A stretch of DNA of 64,000 nt from Amorphophallus konjac (GCA_022559845.1 CM040123.1:302734642-302798641); one strand, 5' to 3'; positions 10,266 to 21,280 are shown, counted from the first letter of the stretch. The notes: a model not told the origin generated them from the sequence alone. Numbers and translations: made by a program.

Positions 10266-13262
10266 TTAGGAGGTGGAGTGAGGACTAAAGCCTCGGAAAC
10301 AATGGGAGAAAGGGCAAATGCCCAAAGCAATGGATGTAGAAGAAGTTGGGTCGGACCCAAGATCTGGAGGAATCAAAAGAAGAAATTGGTAAATGGAAAG
10401 AGGCGGATCCGGAGGGTCCGGAGGCAGAGGAGAATCATGAGCGGAGGAATCCGGAGGCTCCGGAGGCAGTGGAGAATCATGAGCGGAGGAATCCGGAGGC
10501 TCCGGAGGCAGTGGAGGATTATGGTAGGAATCATCCGGAGGCTCCGGAGGGATATCGAAAGAAGGGACGCGATGCCCTGGGGAAAAATAAGGAAAAAGAA
10601 GATGGAAAAGGAAGAAGAAAATGAAGGATGTGATGTCCCGGAGGATCAAAAAGATGAATTGGAGGAAAGATGGATGGTCCGGAGGTTCCGGAGGAATGAA
10701 ATCAGGAAGATGATAGAGAAAATAAGACAAAGAATCCGGAGGTTCCGGAGGAAGCAAATGGAAAGGGGCACGATGCCCGGGAAAAAGATGGAGACAATCA
10801 GGTGGAGAATCCGGAGGTTCCGGAGGAATACAATCGGGAAGAGTATGAGAGCCCGGAGGTTCTGGAGGAATACAATCAAGGGGGAAAAGGTGGAAAAGGG
10901 TGTCGTGCCCGGGGGAGAAGTCCGGAGGTTCCGGAGAAAGAGGGTGGAAAGGGGCGGCATGCCCGAGGGGAGAGTCCGGAGGTTCCGGAAGAATAGAGTG
11001 GAGAGGGGCGCAATGCCCGAGAAAAAGTGAGAGAAATGAAGGAGAATTTGGAGGAAAATCCAGAGGTTCCGGAGGAGTAAAGGGGAAAGGGGCGCGATGC
11101 CCGAGAAATGTAGATGAAGGTGAATAAGATGGGAAAGGCGGGATGCCCAGCGGTGCCGGAAGACGGTGGAGATACGGGTTTGGAAACCCGGGAATCAGGA
11201 GATGCAAATGCATGTAAAAGGATGGATGCAATGTATGCAATGGATGGAATGAATGAATGAATGAAAAATGCATGAAATTCAAAGAAGATGAAGAATATGA
11301 AGGGTGAGAGGGCGAGATCCTTTTCTTATCCCTTGGAGTGGCCCATGAAGAAAAAGTGATAGAAATAGATGAATAGAAAGTGGAGCAAACATGGGAAGGC
11401 CCCTTAGCACCAAGATCACTGCCCCTCCATGGCAGTGAAAAAGTACGACCAATTGGCCCAATAAAAGAAGCTTCGATAAATGACAACCCCCTTGGAAAGC
11501 AATCAACAATGTGAGGGAGTTGGAGAGTTAGAAAATGAAGCATTGCCATGCCCATTGACATATACGGAATGTTGAATAAAATGGGCATTCGCCCCTTGTA
11601 CGGAATAATCAATTCGGGATTTGAAGATTTGAACAAGGGGTGCCCTGCCTGGCCCTTAATCGGCATTAATTCTTGGCATCTGCTGAGCAATGGCGGCGTG
11701 CATGGCACAATAACTCGGATTGGCATCCGGTAAACAAATTCTTGAACTTTGAATGGCACAGTCGTGGCCAAAGTCTTCTTGCCCGGCTCTTGATCGTCCT
11801 CGGCGCAAGTAGCTGTAGAAGCACGCCCCTTCCGAGTAGTAACGGGAGGTGAGGCGGAGGCGGAAGGCTCCGTGGATGGTGGAGGTATAACGGGAGGTGT
11901 TGGCAAATGAATAAGTGGAGGTGGAGGTTCAAACACGTCGAGCTTCTCCCTTTGTTCGGAAACAGTTGGGATGGGCTCGAGTGCAAAAAGTGGTGGATCC
12001 TGCTCAGGATTAGCCAGGGGTAAAGGCGAAAGGCCATATGGTGGAGGAATAGGCAAAATGGGTTTTGGGGTTAAAGAGATGATGGAGGTTTGAAGTGGTG
12101 GTAATGGTAGGTTAATTGGGGAAGGTTCGATGGTAAGCTCGGTGGAGGCTAATGGCATAATGGGGGGAGGTGCAATTGGTGGAGGTTTATTGCAGAGAAA
12201 GCGCCGAACGGGACGAGCGGTGTTTGGAGTGGGGTGAGACTCAAGATGCGCCGGCGTGGGTGATTGAAGTATTGACCCATCGTCGTAACACCAAGAGGTC
12301 TCGAGAATAGGGGTTGGATTAGGGACGATGGCTTCGTCCTGAGCAGGGGGTTCGTCAAATGAAAGTGGAGGGAGCGGGAAACGAAGGAAACTCGGGAGCG
12401 GTGCCTGCACAGCTTCATCATCATCGTAGACCGGCTCAGATTCTTCAATTGCCGGCTCATGCTCATTTGGAATATCAACACTGTAGTCGTCCATCCTATC
12501 CTTCCATTCTCTCTCCATTCTTGTAATATCATCCAAAGCCGCATGGAGAGGATTAATCGGAGTAGGAGGAACTGGCCGTGAACTTGTAACCCTCTTTAAT
12601 TGTTCCTCCATGGAAGTAATCTTATCAAGGATATCCTGCTGGAGGGGAGTAACATGAACAATAGAGGGTTGGCAGGGCATTGAAGGAGGAGCCGCATAAG
12701 AAGGCCGTGGAGGGGAATTGACGGGATAACCTTTAGAAGAACCCGGATGGGCCGGATTGCAAGGAATAAAAGGGCCTCGGGGCCGTGTTGGAGGAGGAAT
12801 AGAAGGAGGCGGGTGTTGGACCACCCGAGGAGGAGTATGAGTAGGAGGAGATGGGTAATGGGCTACCCGAACAGGATTATGAATAGAAGAGGGCGGTGGG
12901 TGATGGGCCACCCGTGTAGGAATAGAAGGAGGAGGAGATGCAGGAGATGCACCCTCAACGGCGGCCTTAAGGGCTTGGATCTGTTGAGGGGTAAGATGAT
13001 CTAATGCATGCAAGATTTGAGAGACCCTCTCATCGTTGGGAGGAGACGGTCCCGGAGGAATAGTGGTTCGCAATTGAGGAGGGGGACCATAAGAATGGAC
13101 ACTGCCCATGGGTCGGGCATGACCATGAGAATAAGGACGTGGTCCCTTGAAAGAGTGGTGAGAATTGTGATGATTAACATGTTGAAATTGAGGATAAGAA
13201 GTGCTAGGTTGTGCATCCTCATGAATTGAATTGAACATGTTTTTCTTATCATGGTAAGCCAT
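10266..13262 (-). CDS. B1 Gag-derived proline-rich protein (998 aa)
   Basis: One intact ORF starting at the ATG at 13262. Residues about 80-110 contain a segment (ILHALDHLTPQQIQALKAA) related to F Gag residues about 90-110, and residues about 205-230 contain SMEEQLKRV, matching SMEEQLKKV of F. The F capsid domain, zinc knuckle and protease are absent. Instead there is proline-rich low-complexity sequence, a stretch of unknown origin (about 500-620) and a repetitive C-terminal third with about eleven PPEPPDS-like units encoded by a minisatellite. It may be a minimal Gag that co-assembles with F Gag (inference), or a drifting frame kept open by biased composition. The two LTRs are nearly identical, so an open frame need not mean selection. 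Confidence 0.6.
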   Translation of the reverse strand: MAYHDKKNMFNSIHEDAQPSTSYPQFQHVNHHNSHHSFKGPRPYSHGHARPMGSVHSYGPPPQLRTTIPPGPSPPNDERVSQILHALDHLTPQQIQALKAAVEGASPASPPPSIPTRVAHHPPPSSIHNPVRVAHYPSPPTHTPPRVVQHPPPSIPPPTRPRGPFIPCNPAHPGSSKGYPVNSPPRPSYAAPPSMPCQPSIVHVTPLQQDILDKITSMEEQLKRVTSSRPVPPTPINPLHAALDDITRMEREWKDRMDDYSVDIPNEHEPAIEESEPVYDDDEAVQAPLPSFLRFPLPPLSFDEPPAQDEAIVPNPTPILETSWCYDDGSILQSPTPAHLESHPTPNTARPVRRFLCNKPPPIAPPPIMPLASTELTIEPSPINLPLPPLQTSIISLTPKPILPIPPPYGLSPLPLANPEQDPPLFALEPIPTVSEQREKLDVFEPPPPLIHLPTPPVIPPPSTEPSASASPPVTTRKGRASTATCAEDDQEPGKKTLATTVPFKVQEFVYRMPIRVIVPCTPPLLSRCQELMPIKGQAGHPLFKSSNPELIIPYKGRMPILFNIPYMSMGMAMLHFLTLQLPHIVDCFPRGLSFIEASFIGPIGRTFSLPWRGSDLGAKGPSHVCSTFYSSISITFSSWATPRDKKRISPSHPSYSSSSLNFMHFSFIHSFHPLHTLHPSFYMHLHLLIPGFPNPYLHRLPAPLGIPPFPSYSPSSTFLGHRAPFPFTPPEPLDFPPNSPSFLSLFLGHCAPLHSILPEPPDSPLGHAAPFHPLSPEPPDFSPGHDTLFHLFPLDCIPPEPPGSHTLPDCIPPEPPDSPPDCLHLFPGHRAPFHLLPPEPPDSLSYFLYHLPDFIPPEPPDHPSFLQFIFLILRDITSFIFFFLFHLLFPYFSPGHRVPSFDIPPEPPDDSYHNPPLPPEPPDSSAHDSPLPPEPPDSSAHDSPLPPDPPDPPLSIYQFLLLIPPDLGSDPTSSTSIALGICPFSHCFRGFSPHSTS
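10399..11083. repeat. Minisatellite encoding PPEPPD units
   Basis: Three close copies of a 40-42 bp unit (10399-10524) are followed by looser copies of the core TCCGGAGGTTCCGGAGG up to about 11083. It lies in the 3' end of the B1 ORF and keeps the frame. Confidence 0.85.
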
Positions 13263-14275
13263 TATATAATCAAAATTTCACAATAATATGCAAAGAAGCA
13301 CACAAGTTGGAATGGTTACCGTGATTTTGATTGTTTAAACCTTGGTGAATTAATGAATTTTATGCAAATTGATATGATTCACACAAGGGGAACCTAGTTT
13401 CAATATGATTTAACTCCAATGCCAACTAGGAACACTCTCACCATGTGTAGGCCAACTAAACTCGGGACTCCAAAAAGGGTACAACCTGCCCGGCGTCCGT
13501 GAGGGAATCCACGGGTGCGGGGACTTATGGAGGCTTGGTTTAGGAATTTCCAATCCAAAGAGACGGAATGCTCAATGGAGGGTCGTTCCTTCACCAAGGG
13601 GGTGTGTGGCTCCTAGTATGTGGAGAGAGGAGGTCTCCCAAACCAATGCAAAATGAATGAATGAATGAATGCAAGATATAAGCAAAAATATGATACAGTG
13701 ATAAACAAAGGGGTTCGGTGAAAACACAGGAATAAGACGCCCTGGGGCAGGGCGCTACCAATCAAAAGACGCCCTTTGGCAGGGCGTGAATCACTGTGGG
13801 AGGCCCACAGGCAAGGTAAAACACGCCTTGATGAGAGGCGCTACCAATAAAAGAGACGCCCTGGGGCAGGGCGTTAATTATCAACGATGCTCAACCAAAT
13901 AAAGAGACGCCCAGTGGTGGGGGCGTCAAATCATGAAAACGCGCCCTGATGAGAGGCGCTACTAAATAAAGAAACGCCCTGTGGGAGGGCGTGAATTCTT
14001 TCAAACTCCCACGGCCAGCAGAGTGGAAACACTCACAGTCACAGAGGCAATCATCACATATGATTATCAAGATAAAAACATGCTCATCAAAATTTTAACT
14101 AAGTGGAGATTTTAAAACAAATCTATTCAATTGACAAATCACTTAGGGGAAAGTGCAAAGCACAATGGAGGGTGCCCGAGAGGCACAAAGGAAAGGGTAC
14201 CGAGGGTACCAATGGGAAAAGGCACACTTGGGTGCCAAAGGGAAAGGGGTAATCAAATGAAAAACAAAAAGTGTC
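13263..14275 (-). other. B1 leader between 5' LTR and ORF
   Basis: A non-coding leader of about 1 kb. It holds a block (13440-13620) related to F's leader (22030-22260), a dyad array (13737-13992), and near 14160-14260 a run of GGTACC- and GGTGCC-containing units that corresponds to the short tandem repeat in F's leader (21281-21380). Confidence 0.7.
13737..13992. repeat. Dyad array in B1 leader, ACGCC-N9/10-GGCG[TC]
   Basis: Seven very clear units of 19-20 bp, beginning at 13737 and ending with the unit 13974-13992. Arms are nearly invariant, the centres differ, and the unit-to-unit spacing varies. Confidence 0.88.
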
Positions 14276-14293
14276 CCACCGTGATCGCCAATT
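14276..14293 (-). other. B1 primer binding site
   Basis: On the minus strand TGGCGATCACGGTGGGAC follows the LTR almost directly, identical to F's site at 21229. Tat/Ogre elements commonly use a tRNA-Arg primer; I could not check which plant tRNA fits best. Confidence 0.75.
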
Positions 14294-15052
14294 TGTAGAT
14301 CTATCTAAAATCCACTTAGAAAATAATATATGAATAAACAATAAAAATAAGCACACATAGCAATAAAATAGCACGAGGTGCCAATAGGAGGTTGTGATCG
14401 CCAGAGACGCGAGGGTCTCAAGTGGAGATGATAAGGGGAAAGTGATCGCAAATACCTCAAGTGTGCGGTTGATTGTGAGTACTCCTTTTCTCTTCAAATC
14501 GGCCGGCCGACGAAGAGAGTTCTTCCTTTGATTACCCTTGCAAACAACAAAGACAACATCAATAAAGAAATTGCATTAGATATGTGGTGAGTGTAGCATC
14601 AAATCCTAAATAAAGATGAGCATGAAATCATGGTGAAGAACACACCTTAAGGGTGGTTGCCCTTAAACCCCTATGCAAAAAGGGTGTGGGAGATGAATGA
14701 ATGCATGAAGATGCAAAAATATGAATAGGAAAAGGGGAAAGAGTGCAAGAGTGCACTAAGGGGAGATCTCAATGTGATTGAGTATGGAAAAAAAATTAAT
14801 ATAATAATAATGATGCATGCACTATGAACTAATGAAAATAAGAGAAAAGGGGGAGATAGAATAAAAATCTGATTGTGCTCTTTGGTTTTGATGCTTGATG
14901 GGGAGAAAATCTTCAAAAAGGATGAAGATGTTGATGTAGAAATCCTCCTTAGCCAAAAAGCCTTCCTTCGGTTCCTGTAGAAAAGAAGAAAACAGAAAAA
15001 GAGAAAGAACAGAAGAAGATAATCGAAAGAAGAAGGAGAAAGAAGAAGAATA

Positions 15053-15092
15053 GAAGAAGAAGAAGAAGAAGAAGAAGAAGAAGAAGAAGAAG
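15053..15092. repeat. (GAA)n microsatellite in B1 right LTR
   Basis: About 13 units, 12 bp longer than the copy in the other LTR. Confidence 0.85.
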
Positions 15093-15443
15093 GGGAAGGT
15101 GAAGAAAACGGAAGACAGAAGAAAGAAGAAAAACTGGGAAGAAGAAGAAGACGGAAGAAGAAGAGGAGAAGATGACAGAAATCGAAGGGGATAAACAGAA
15201 GAAAGAGAAAGAAGAATACGGAAGGAAGAAAACACAAAAGAAGGGAAAAAGAAAAGAACCTCCGGGACCTTGGAACCTCATCACAGAACCGACTGGGCTC
15301 TTTAAATAGGGTAAAATCAAGAGATAGAGTGATAAGGACGGCAAGAGTCCTGGGAGGGAAAGATAGGAACAAGGAAAGTGACCAAACGAAGCAGGGACTC
15401 CCCGGGGAAAGGCTGTGTTCGTTTAGAACACGGAAGTTGAAAC

Positions 15444-16051
15444 ACGACTTGAACAAGGGCGTCCATTAAAGAATTGACGACCTACCCAAGGGGCGTTTCT
15501 TTAAAAACACGCCTTGGAGCAAGGCGTTTCTTAAAAAATCAATTTTTGGAATTAAAATATTATTTTATTTGAAAATTTTAAAACACGCCTTAGGCCAAGG
15601 CTTTACTTAAAACACGCCCTGGATGAGGGCGTTAATTAAAAAATATTCAAAATAGGGCTATTTTTTATTTCTCAATATTATTTTCCCATTTTTTAGGTGA
15701 AGGTGCATCTCATCGCCCTAATTCCAACGACTATTTTTGCGTATTTTTCTGACACCCGGAAGGCCTCCAAATCACCTATGGAAGGGGCTGAAAAATAATA
15801 TTAAAAAATGAATTTGAAAAGTAACGCCTGCACCTAGGTCGTTTCTTAAATTTCGATTTTTTTATTCTTTTCTCAATTCAAAGTAACGTCTTACTCTAAG
15901 GCGTTAATTCCAAAATAATTCCGAAAAATTCTCAGAAAATTCTAGAAAAATGGAAATTTGATAAAAATGACGCCCTGACAATATGTCGTTAATTTTTTTA
16001 GAAACGCCCCATGTCAAGTCGTTATTTAAAAGACGCCCCACGCCAAGTCGT
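15444..16051. repeat. Dyad array in B1 right LTR
   Basis: Copy of the array at 6659-7266, with the same 19-20 bp units (first 15444-15462, last 16033-16051). Confidence 0.85.
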
Positions 16052-16274
16052 TAATTCCGGAAAATTCATAAAAATAGAGAAAAATACTCAGAAAAATCCA
16101 GAAAATTCCAGAAAATTCCAGAAAAATAGGAAAAATAGGAAAAGAGAAAAAAAGTGAGAAATCTAAGAAAAGTAGGAAAAACCACTCAAACACAGCTAAT
16201 TTGAGGGTCAAATTGGGGTATTACAAGGCAATATGAGATGTACTCACAGTAACGTCAATTTTGGCGTGTCTACA

Positions 16275-16279
16275 ATTGG
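16275..16279. repeat. Target duplication of element B1 (right), ATTGG
   Basis: Identical to 5513-5517. D's gag resumes immediately after it. Confidence 0.9.
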
Positions 16280-17845
16280 GTGAACCAATATAATGAGGAG
16301 AGCTATAACTGGATTCACTCAAAATCCTAGGGAACAAATCCATGAAGCATGGGATAGATTGAAGGATTTATTAAGATAATGCCCACATCATGGTTTATCA
16401 AGATGGAAAAATATTCAAGCATTTTATGAGGGTTTAACTGATAATTATTGTCAAATGGTGGATGCGTCATGCGAGGGCACTTTTATGAGTAAAAGCGAGG
16501 ATGAGGCATAAGACTTGTTTGAAATGTTGAGTGAAAATTCTATTAGTCATGCCTTGCTCTCTTCTTATGAAAGAATGATTGGGCCTGCTAAGGGGATAGG
16601 GCTTTATGAAGGTAAAAACCAAGGAGAATCTTAGAATAGGATGGACATTAATGCCCTTACACAAAAATTGAATAAAATGGACATGTTGGTGCAAAAGATG
16701 GAGAATGTCGATTTGGTAGCTTAAAAGTTTGATCAATTACTATCCATAAATAGACATGAACCTTCTTTCTCTTCTGCCCCTCAATCTCAACTATTCTAAG
16801 ATTCGACCCATCAAGAAATTTTTGCTCTTTGCTCAAGCCCAGATCAGGCTGTTACTGATTTCCCTATAGCGGCCCAACTTCCCCCATTCATCCAAGAATA
16901 AATTTTCCCTGCTCAGGACGTCTCCAAGCCTGCTTACGATCCCAATTCTAACATTTATAATCCAGGCTGTAGAAATCACTAAAACTTTTCTTGGAAAAAT
17001 CAGCAAGGACCATCCCCTTCATCTAATCCCTCATATCAACCAACCCAAAGACAACCCTTCCAAATTCCAGCGCAGTCTCAACAAAAATTTTCTCAACAAA
17101 AGCTTTCATATGAACCTTTTCAACAACACCAACAATCTCAAGCTTCATATCAGCATTCTCGGGCCCCGTATGATCAAGCTCAGTCCTTTCAGGGCTAGTA
17201 TCATCCCCCTAACCGTTTTAATCAAGCTCAAGTCCCTTTCCAACCTCAGCCACCTCAATCTCCTCAGCCCAACTTCGATGACAAATTCGACCAACTCCAA
17301 CAACTTATTCTTTCTCAGAATCAATCCATTCTTTTCAGAAACAACTCATTCTTTCTCAGAATCAATCCATGGCTAAGTTGGAAGGTCAAATAGGGCAATT
17401 AGCTACAAATAGTATGAGGAGAGAGGTAGGTCAGCTTCCTAACCAACCAGTGACTAATCCTAAAAATCAACCTCTGGGTTTTTCCCAAAGAGCTCCTCTT
17501 CTTCCTCAACCAAACCAACCTCAGCCTCCCCCTCCTGTTGGTCCCCAATTTGAGAATGTTAAGGCTATATCTACTGTTAAGAGCGGAAAGATTCTAGATG
17601 ATCCTTATAAGGCTAGGGGATTTGAAAGTAGCTCGGCCCAAGAGGCCCAAGATGAGAATGATAGTGAGCAAGCGGAGCCCATTATTGTTAAGGAAAAGAA
17701 GCCGGAAGGTGAGGGGCAAAGGAAAGAACTTGACAAAGGAAAAGATTAAGTTGAAGAGAAACCCCAAGAATATAGGCCAAAGGTCCCCTTCCCTGATGCT
17801 CTAAAGTCAAAAGCCAATAAGAAACTGCCGGTTCAACAAGAAGAA
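16275..17845 (+). pseudogene. Element D gag, second fragment
   Basis: Continues the gag cut at 5517: the motif ITGFTQNPREQIHEAWDR near 16300-16360 and a Gln/Pro-rich C-terminal part (16980-17750) are typical of Athila Gag. In-frame stops near 16378, 16510, 16633, 16723, 16981 and 17747 and shifts near 17200 and 17350 break it. Most stops are TAA where CAA would be expected. From 17369 on the frame runs into the protease region, broken only by the stop at 17747-17749. Confidence 0.8.
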
Positions 17846-18934
17846 TTGTTGGAATTGTTTAAACAAGTGAACATCAATATTCCATTATTGGATGCAATCA
17901 AGCATGTGCCGACTTATGCAAATTTTTTAAAAGAGCTTTGTACACCGAAGAGGGAACCTAAGGCGATAACTCAAAAGATTCGCTTGTCCGAGGACGTGAG
18001 TGTTGTATTGATGAATCATTTACCAAAGAAGTTGAAGGATCCCAGAGCCCCATTACTTTCATGTGATATAGGTGGAGTCACTTTTGATCGGGCATTGCTA
18101 GATTTAGGTGCAAGTGTGAATTTATTGCCCACCTTTATTTATGAGCAGTTTAATTTGGGAGAATTGAAGCCTACTTCAATAATCCTTCAATTAGCAGATC
18201 GGTCTGTAAAAACACCAAGAGTTTTATTGGATGATGTTATTATTAAAGTTCATGAATGCTACTTTCTTGTGGACTTCTTAATCTTGGATATGGCCTCATC
18301 TCAGGAATTGAAACACACACTGATTATTTTGGGTCATCCTTTTCTAGCTACGGCTAAGGCCAACATAAATTATGACACAGGGATGATGGACATCTCATTT
18401 GGAGGAGAGAAAGTTTCTTTGAATGTTTTTAAGGCATCCCAATACCCGGACCAAGAGGAAGAATGCAATGTCATTGATATCTATGAGGATGTGATCGATG
18501 AAATTCCGAATGACGTTAAAGACACCTTGGAAGAAGGTAGTGTGCTTCAAGATTCTCTTCTCTCTTTTGCACCATATTCTAAGATAGAGCCACTTCTTCC
18601 ATTACAATCCGAACCAATCCTTCCCTTTTTGGAACATCCTCCCATTCTTGAACTTAAGTCTCTCCCAGACTCTCTTAAATATGCTTATTTAGGCCCTGAT
18701 CACACCTTGCCTGTCATCATTGCCTCCAAGCTTTCCTCTACTCAAGAATCTCAACTCTTAGCTATTCATAAGGAGCATAGAGGGGCAATAGGTTGGTCGG
18801 TGGCCGATTTGAAGGGAATTTGTCCGGATGTTTGTATGCACTACATTTACTTAGAGGATAATGCTAAGCCGAGCAGGGAGATGCAATGTAGGCTAAATCC
18901 AAATATGAAAGAAGTAGTTAAGAGGAAGTCGTAA
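17846..18934 (+). pseudogene. Element D aspartic protease and start of RT
   Basis: A 362-aa open segment. Its N-terminal part (LDAIKHVPTYANFLKELCT) is a hallmark of Athila pol. The aspartic protease follows near residues 85-200, with LDLGASVNLLP where the catalytic D-T/S-G is usual, so the active-site threonine/serine is replaced by leucine (D-L-G-A). The RT lead-in is near residues 290-355. A 1-bp deletion near 18915 shifts the frame and ends the ORF at 18934. Confidence 0.85.
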
Positions 18935-19256
18935 AGTGGTTGGATGATGGGATCATATATCCCATATCTGATATTAAGTGGGTCAGCCCCACACAAGTTG
19001 TTCCAAAGAAATCTGGGCTGACTGTTGTTAAGAATGAGAAAGGATAAGAGGTGCCGACAAGACTACAAATGGGGTGGAGAGTTTGCATTGACTATAGAAA
19101 ATTAAACTTCATGACAAAGAAAGATCATTTTACTCTCCCCTTTGTAGATCAAATTTTAGAGAAATTGGCTGGACAACAATATTTTTACTTTTTGGATGGT
19201 TACTCCGGGTATAATTAAGTTGTTATTTACTTGGACGATCAGGAAAATACTACATT
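18935..19256 (+). pseudogene. Element D reverse transcriptase, N-terminal fragment
   Basis: After the frameshift RT continues with WLDDGIIYPISD, the VCIDYRKLN block near 19085 and YFLDGYSGYN near 19190, with stops near 19045 and 19216. It ends abruptly at 19256, where the LTR of B2 starts. The YxDD half of RT and all of RNase H are missing; integrase resumes near 61920. Confidence 0.85.
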
Positions 19257-19349
19257 TGTCACGCCCCGAGCGCGGAAGGAACCCGGTACGCGTGACGAGT
19301 TTTATCGATCATGTCAATCAGAGAATAAGTGTATTTGAGACATAGACAA
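19257..19349 (-). repeat. Element B2 3' LTR, outer 93 bp
   Basis: Starts TGTCACGCCCC right after the D reverse transcriptase. It is separated from the rest of its LTR (43614-46677) by insertion of solo LTR E. The five bases before E (GACAA, 19345-19349) match GACAG at 43614-43618. Confidence 0.7.
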
Positions 19350-19789
19350 CGTAACGACCCAAGAATCCGATTACCGGGAAGGCCCGATAACCCGAGACTC
19401 GCTCCACCGCCCATAAGCCGGGAGGGCTCGGAAGGGCTAAAAGGAGTGTGGAGGTACAAAGAAATAGGAAATAAAGTAGGACAATTCAATAATTAACAGA
19501 AATAAATAAACAACTACAGCTATAACAGAGTCCAGTCCAATAGAAAGTATAGTCTAAAGCAGTAAAAATGTACCACATGCCAAGTGAACACTCGGCCCGG
19601 CAAGCTGGCAACTGAGAACCTCCACTCTGCACCCTCGAACCTCGAGGAAGAACCGCCACACCTGAAAAGCAGGGAATGAGTCTCCAAAACAGAGACTCAG
19701 TAGGGATCCCGCGGAACCCCAACCGGAAAACAACGGCGGTAGCGGGAAGGAAGGCCACGAGAGCAACCGCAACAGTAGGAACAGCAAAC

Positions 19790-19794
19790 CCGGT
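19790..19794. repeat. Target duplication of element F (left), CCGGT
   Basis: Identical to 40879-40883. Confidence 0.92.
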
Positions 19795-21225
19795 TGTAGA
19801 CACGCCAAAATTGACGTTATGTTGATCAAATCTCATGTCATTATATAAACGCCCCAAGTGGACTTCAATATTCCTATAAAATGAAGTTTTTCTATTTTTT
19901 GTGAGGTTTATGCATTTTTCCTGCATTTTCGTGATTCATGACCTGAAGAAGGGCGTTATTTTCAAAGTAGCGACCTGTCATAGGGCGTTTTCAAAAGAAG
20001 AGACGACCATAATTAAGGGCGTCAATTCCTGGTATTATCCATTAATTTCTGGAATTATCTACTTTCAAAAATAAAAAGCATTTTGTGAGTAACGTTCTTC
20101 CTCAGGGCGTGTTTTTAATAAACGCCGTTACCTCAGGCGTGTTCCTTTGATTTTTTTAAACAAAGAAAGTTTTATTTCTAAAATTAAATCCAGGAAGAAA
20201 CGCCCTTTCCTAGGTCGTGGTTTAAGAAACGTCTCTGTGAGGGTCGTCAATTCATGATTTGACGCCCTGTCCTAAGTCGTGTTTCACTCCAGAGTCCTTC
20301 CTTTTTCCATCTTTCCCTCATAGTTCCCTACTATCAATTGGTCTCTTACTCGATCTCGATCCTTCCTTGGATGCCTCATTACCCGTTCTTATCTTACCTT
20401 GTTTGATCACATCCGATTGAACATTATATAAGAGGTTTCATATCGATCGTGTTAAAAAGTTAAGCACTCAGAGGGTTGAACGCCTTGAACCCAGAACATC
20501 CCGATTGCAAGCAGAGCGTTCTTTCTCCTGTGCTGCATCCTGCTGCTACTGCTTCCACTGCTTCCTCTGCATCCTGGTGTCCTCTGCATCCAATCGGGCT
20601 TCATCCGTTCCTCTGCATCCGTTCAACACCTTCACAATTTCCCTTTACTCTCGTCAGGGAGAGTAGGGCTATATTGTGCTTATCTCGTTTGTGTTCTAAG
20701 CATATCATCATCACTGTCATCCCATCATTAGTTTTCTTATTGCATTAAGTATCAACATATCATATCCTTTCCCTAGCTCTCTTCTAGGGGTTTTAAAAAA
20801 AAACCAAAAAAAGAGGTGCGCACGTTGATGTCTTTTCATCGTTTCATGTTAGTTTTGGATTGATACTATAGCACTTTGGCTGATCCCTCTCTCTTCTGCT
20901 TGTTTTCACTATCTTTTTACAAGGTAATCAACTAAGAAGACCCACTTCATCGGCCGGCCGATTGAAGTTGGAGGAGGAAATCCACATCCATCCCGCATCC
21001 TAATTTTCACCAGGTACACGCGATCTCCTTTTCTTCTTATTGAGGTAACCCCTCTGGTGATCACAACTCCCCTTAGCACCTCGTGCTTTATTTGATTTAT
21101 CATCATCTCCCTCCTTATATTTATTATTTTTATCATGTTATCATCATTATTTCACTTGATATCATCATTATTGTTGTGATTTGGATATATTTATATGATT
21201 TAATCATCTGTTATGTCCATCTACA
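19795..21225 (+). repeat. F 5' LTR (1431 bp)
   Basis: Starts TGTAGACACGCC and ends TCCATCTACA. It contains a dyad array (19938-20280). Promoter elements were not identified with certainty. Short ORFs here are not credible genes. Confidence 0.95.
19938..20280. repeat. Dyad array in F 5' LTR
   Basis: About eight ACG[CAT]C-N9/10-G[GT]CGT units; the last is 20262-20280. Some left arms have decayed by CpG-to-TpG or CpA change relative to the other LTR (for example ATGAC at 19938 versus ACGAC at 39597). Confidence 0.85.
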
Positions 21226-21228
21226 AAT

Positions 21229-21246
21229 TGGCGATCACGGTGGGAC
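21229..21246 (+). other. F primer binding site
   Basis: TGGCGATCACGGTGGGAC begins three bases after the LTR end. The same site occurs in B1. It is complementary to a tRNA 3' end; tRNA-Arg is usual for the lineage but was not verified. Confidence 0.8.
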
Positions 21247-21280
21247 TTCCACTGTTTTCTTTTTGATTACCATCTCCATT

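Larger units (their letters stand above)
5518..16274 (-). mobile_element. Element B1: non-autonomous Tat/Ogre-like LTR retrotransposon (10,757 bp)
   Basis: It has two LTRs of 1964 and 1981 bp that differ by roughly ten substitutions plus small indels by eye, perfect ATTGG duplications, a primer site and a polypurine tract, and one long ORF but no protease, RT, RNase H or integrase. On the minus strand the LTR starts TGTAGACACGCCAAAATTGA, as in element F. The primer site, polypurine tract, about 0.8 kb before the 3' LTR and a block at 9430-9480 also match F. It therefore probably moves with proteins supplied by F-type elements (inference). Confidence 0.92.
14294..16274 (-). repeat. B1 5' LTR (right copy)
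   Basis: Near-identical to 5518-7481. Differences seen by eye are about ten substitutions, a 12-bp longer GAA tract, a 3-bp deletion near 15380 and an extra ~9 bp near 16130. This implies a recent insertion. Confidence 0.92.

Noticed and set aside
10278..11030. 250-aa Arg/Glu-rich plus-strand ORF
   Set aside because: Antisense shadow of the B1 ORF minisatellite.
13737..13992. Regular short repeats with spacers resembling a CRISPR array
   Set aside because: Arms of 5 bp, variable spacing, AT-rich filler and plant retrotransposon context; no cas genes.
19257..19349. Treating 19257 as the start of solo LTR E
   Set aside because: The Tekay LTR start motif (CGACCC...) is at 19350, and the GACAA/GACAG flanks fit that boundary; the first 93 bp match B2's outer LTR end instead.
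20476..20748. 90-aa ORF repeated in both F LTRs
   Set aside because: Present only as part of the LTR, Ser/Cys-rich without motif; perhaps a leader peptide but no support.
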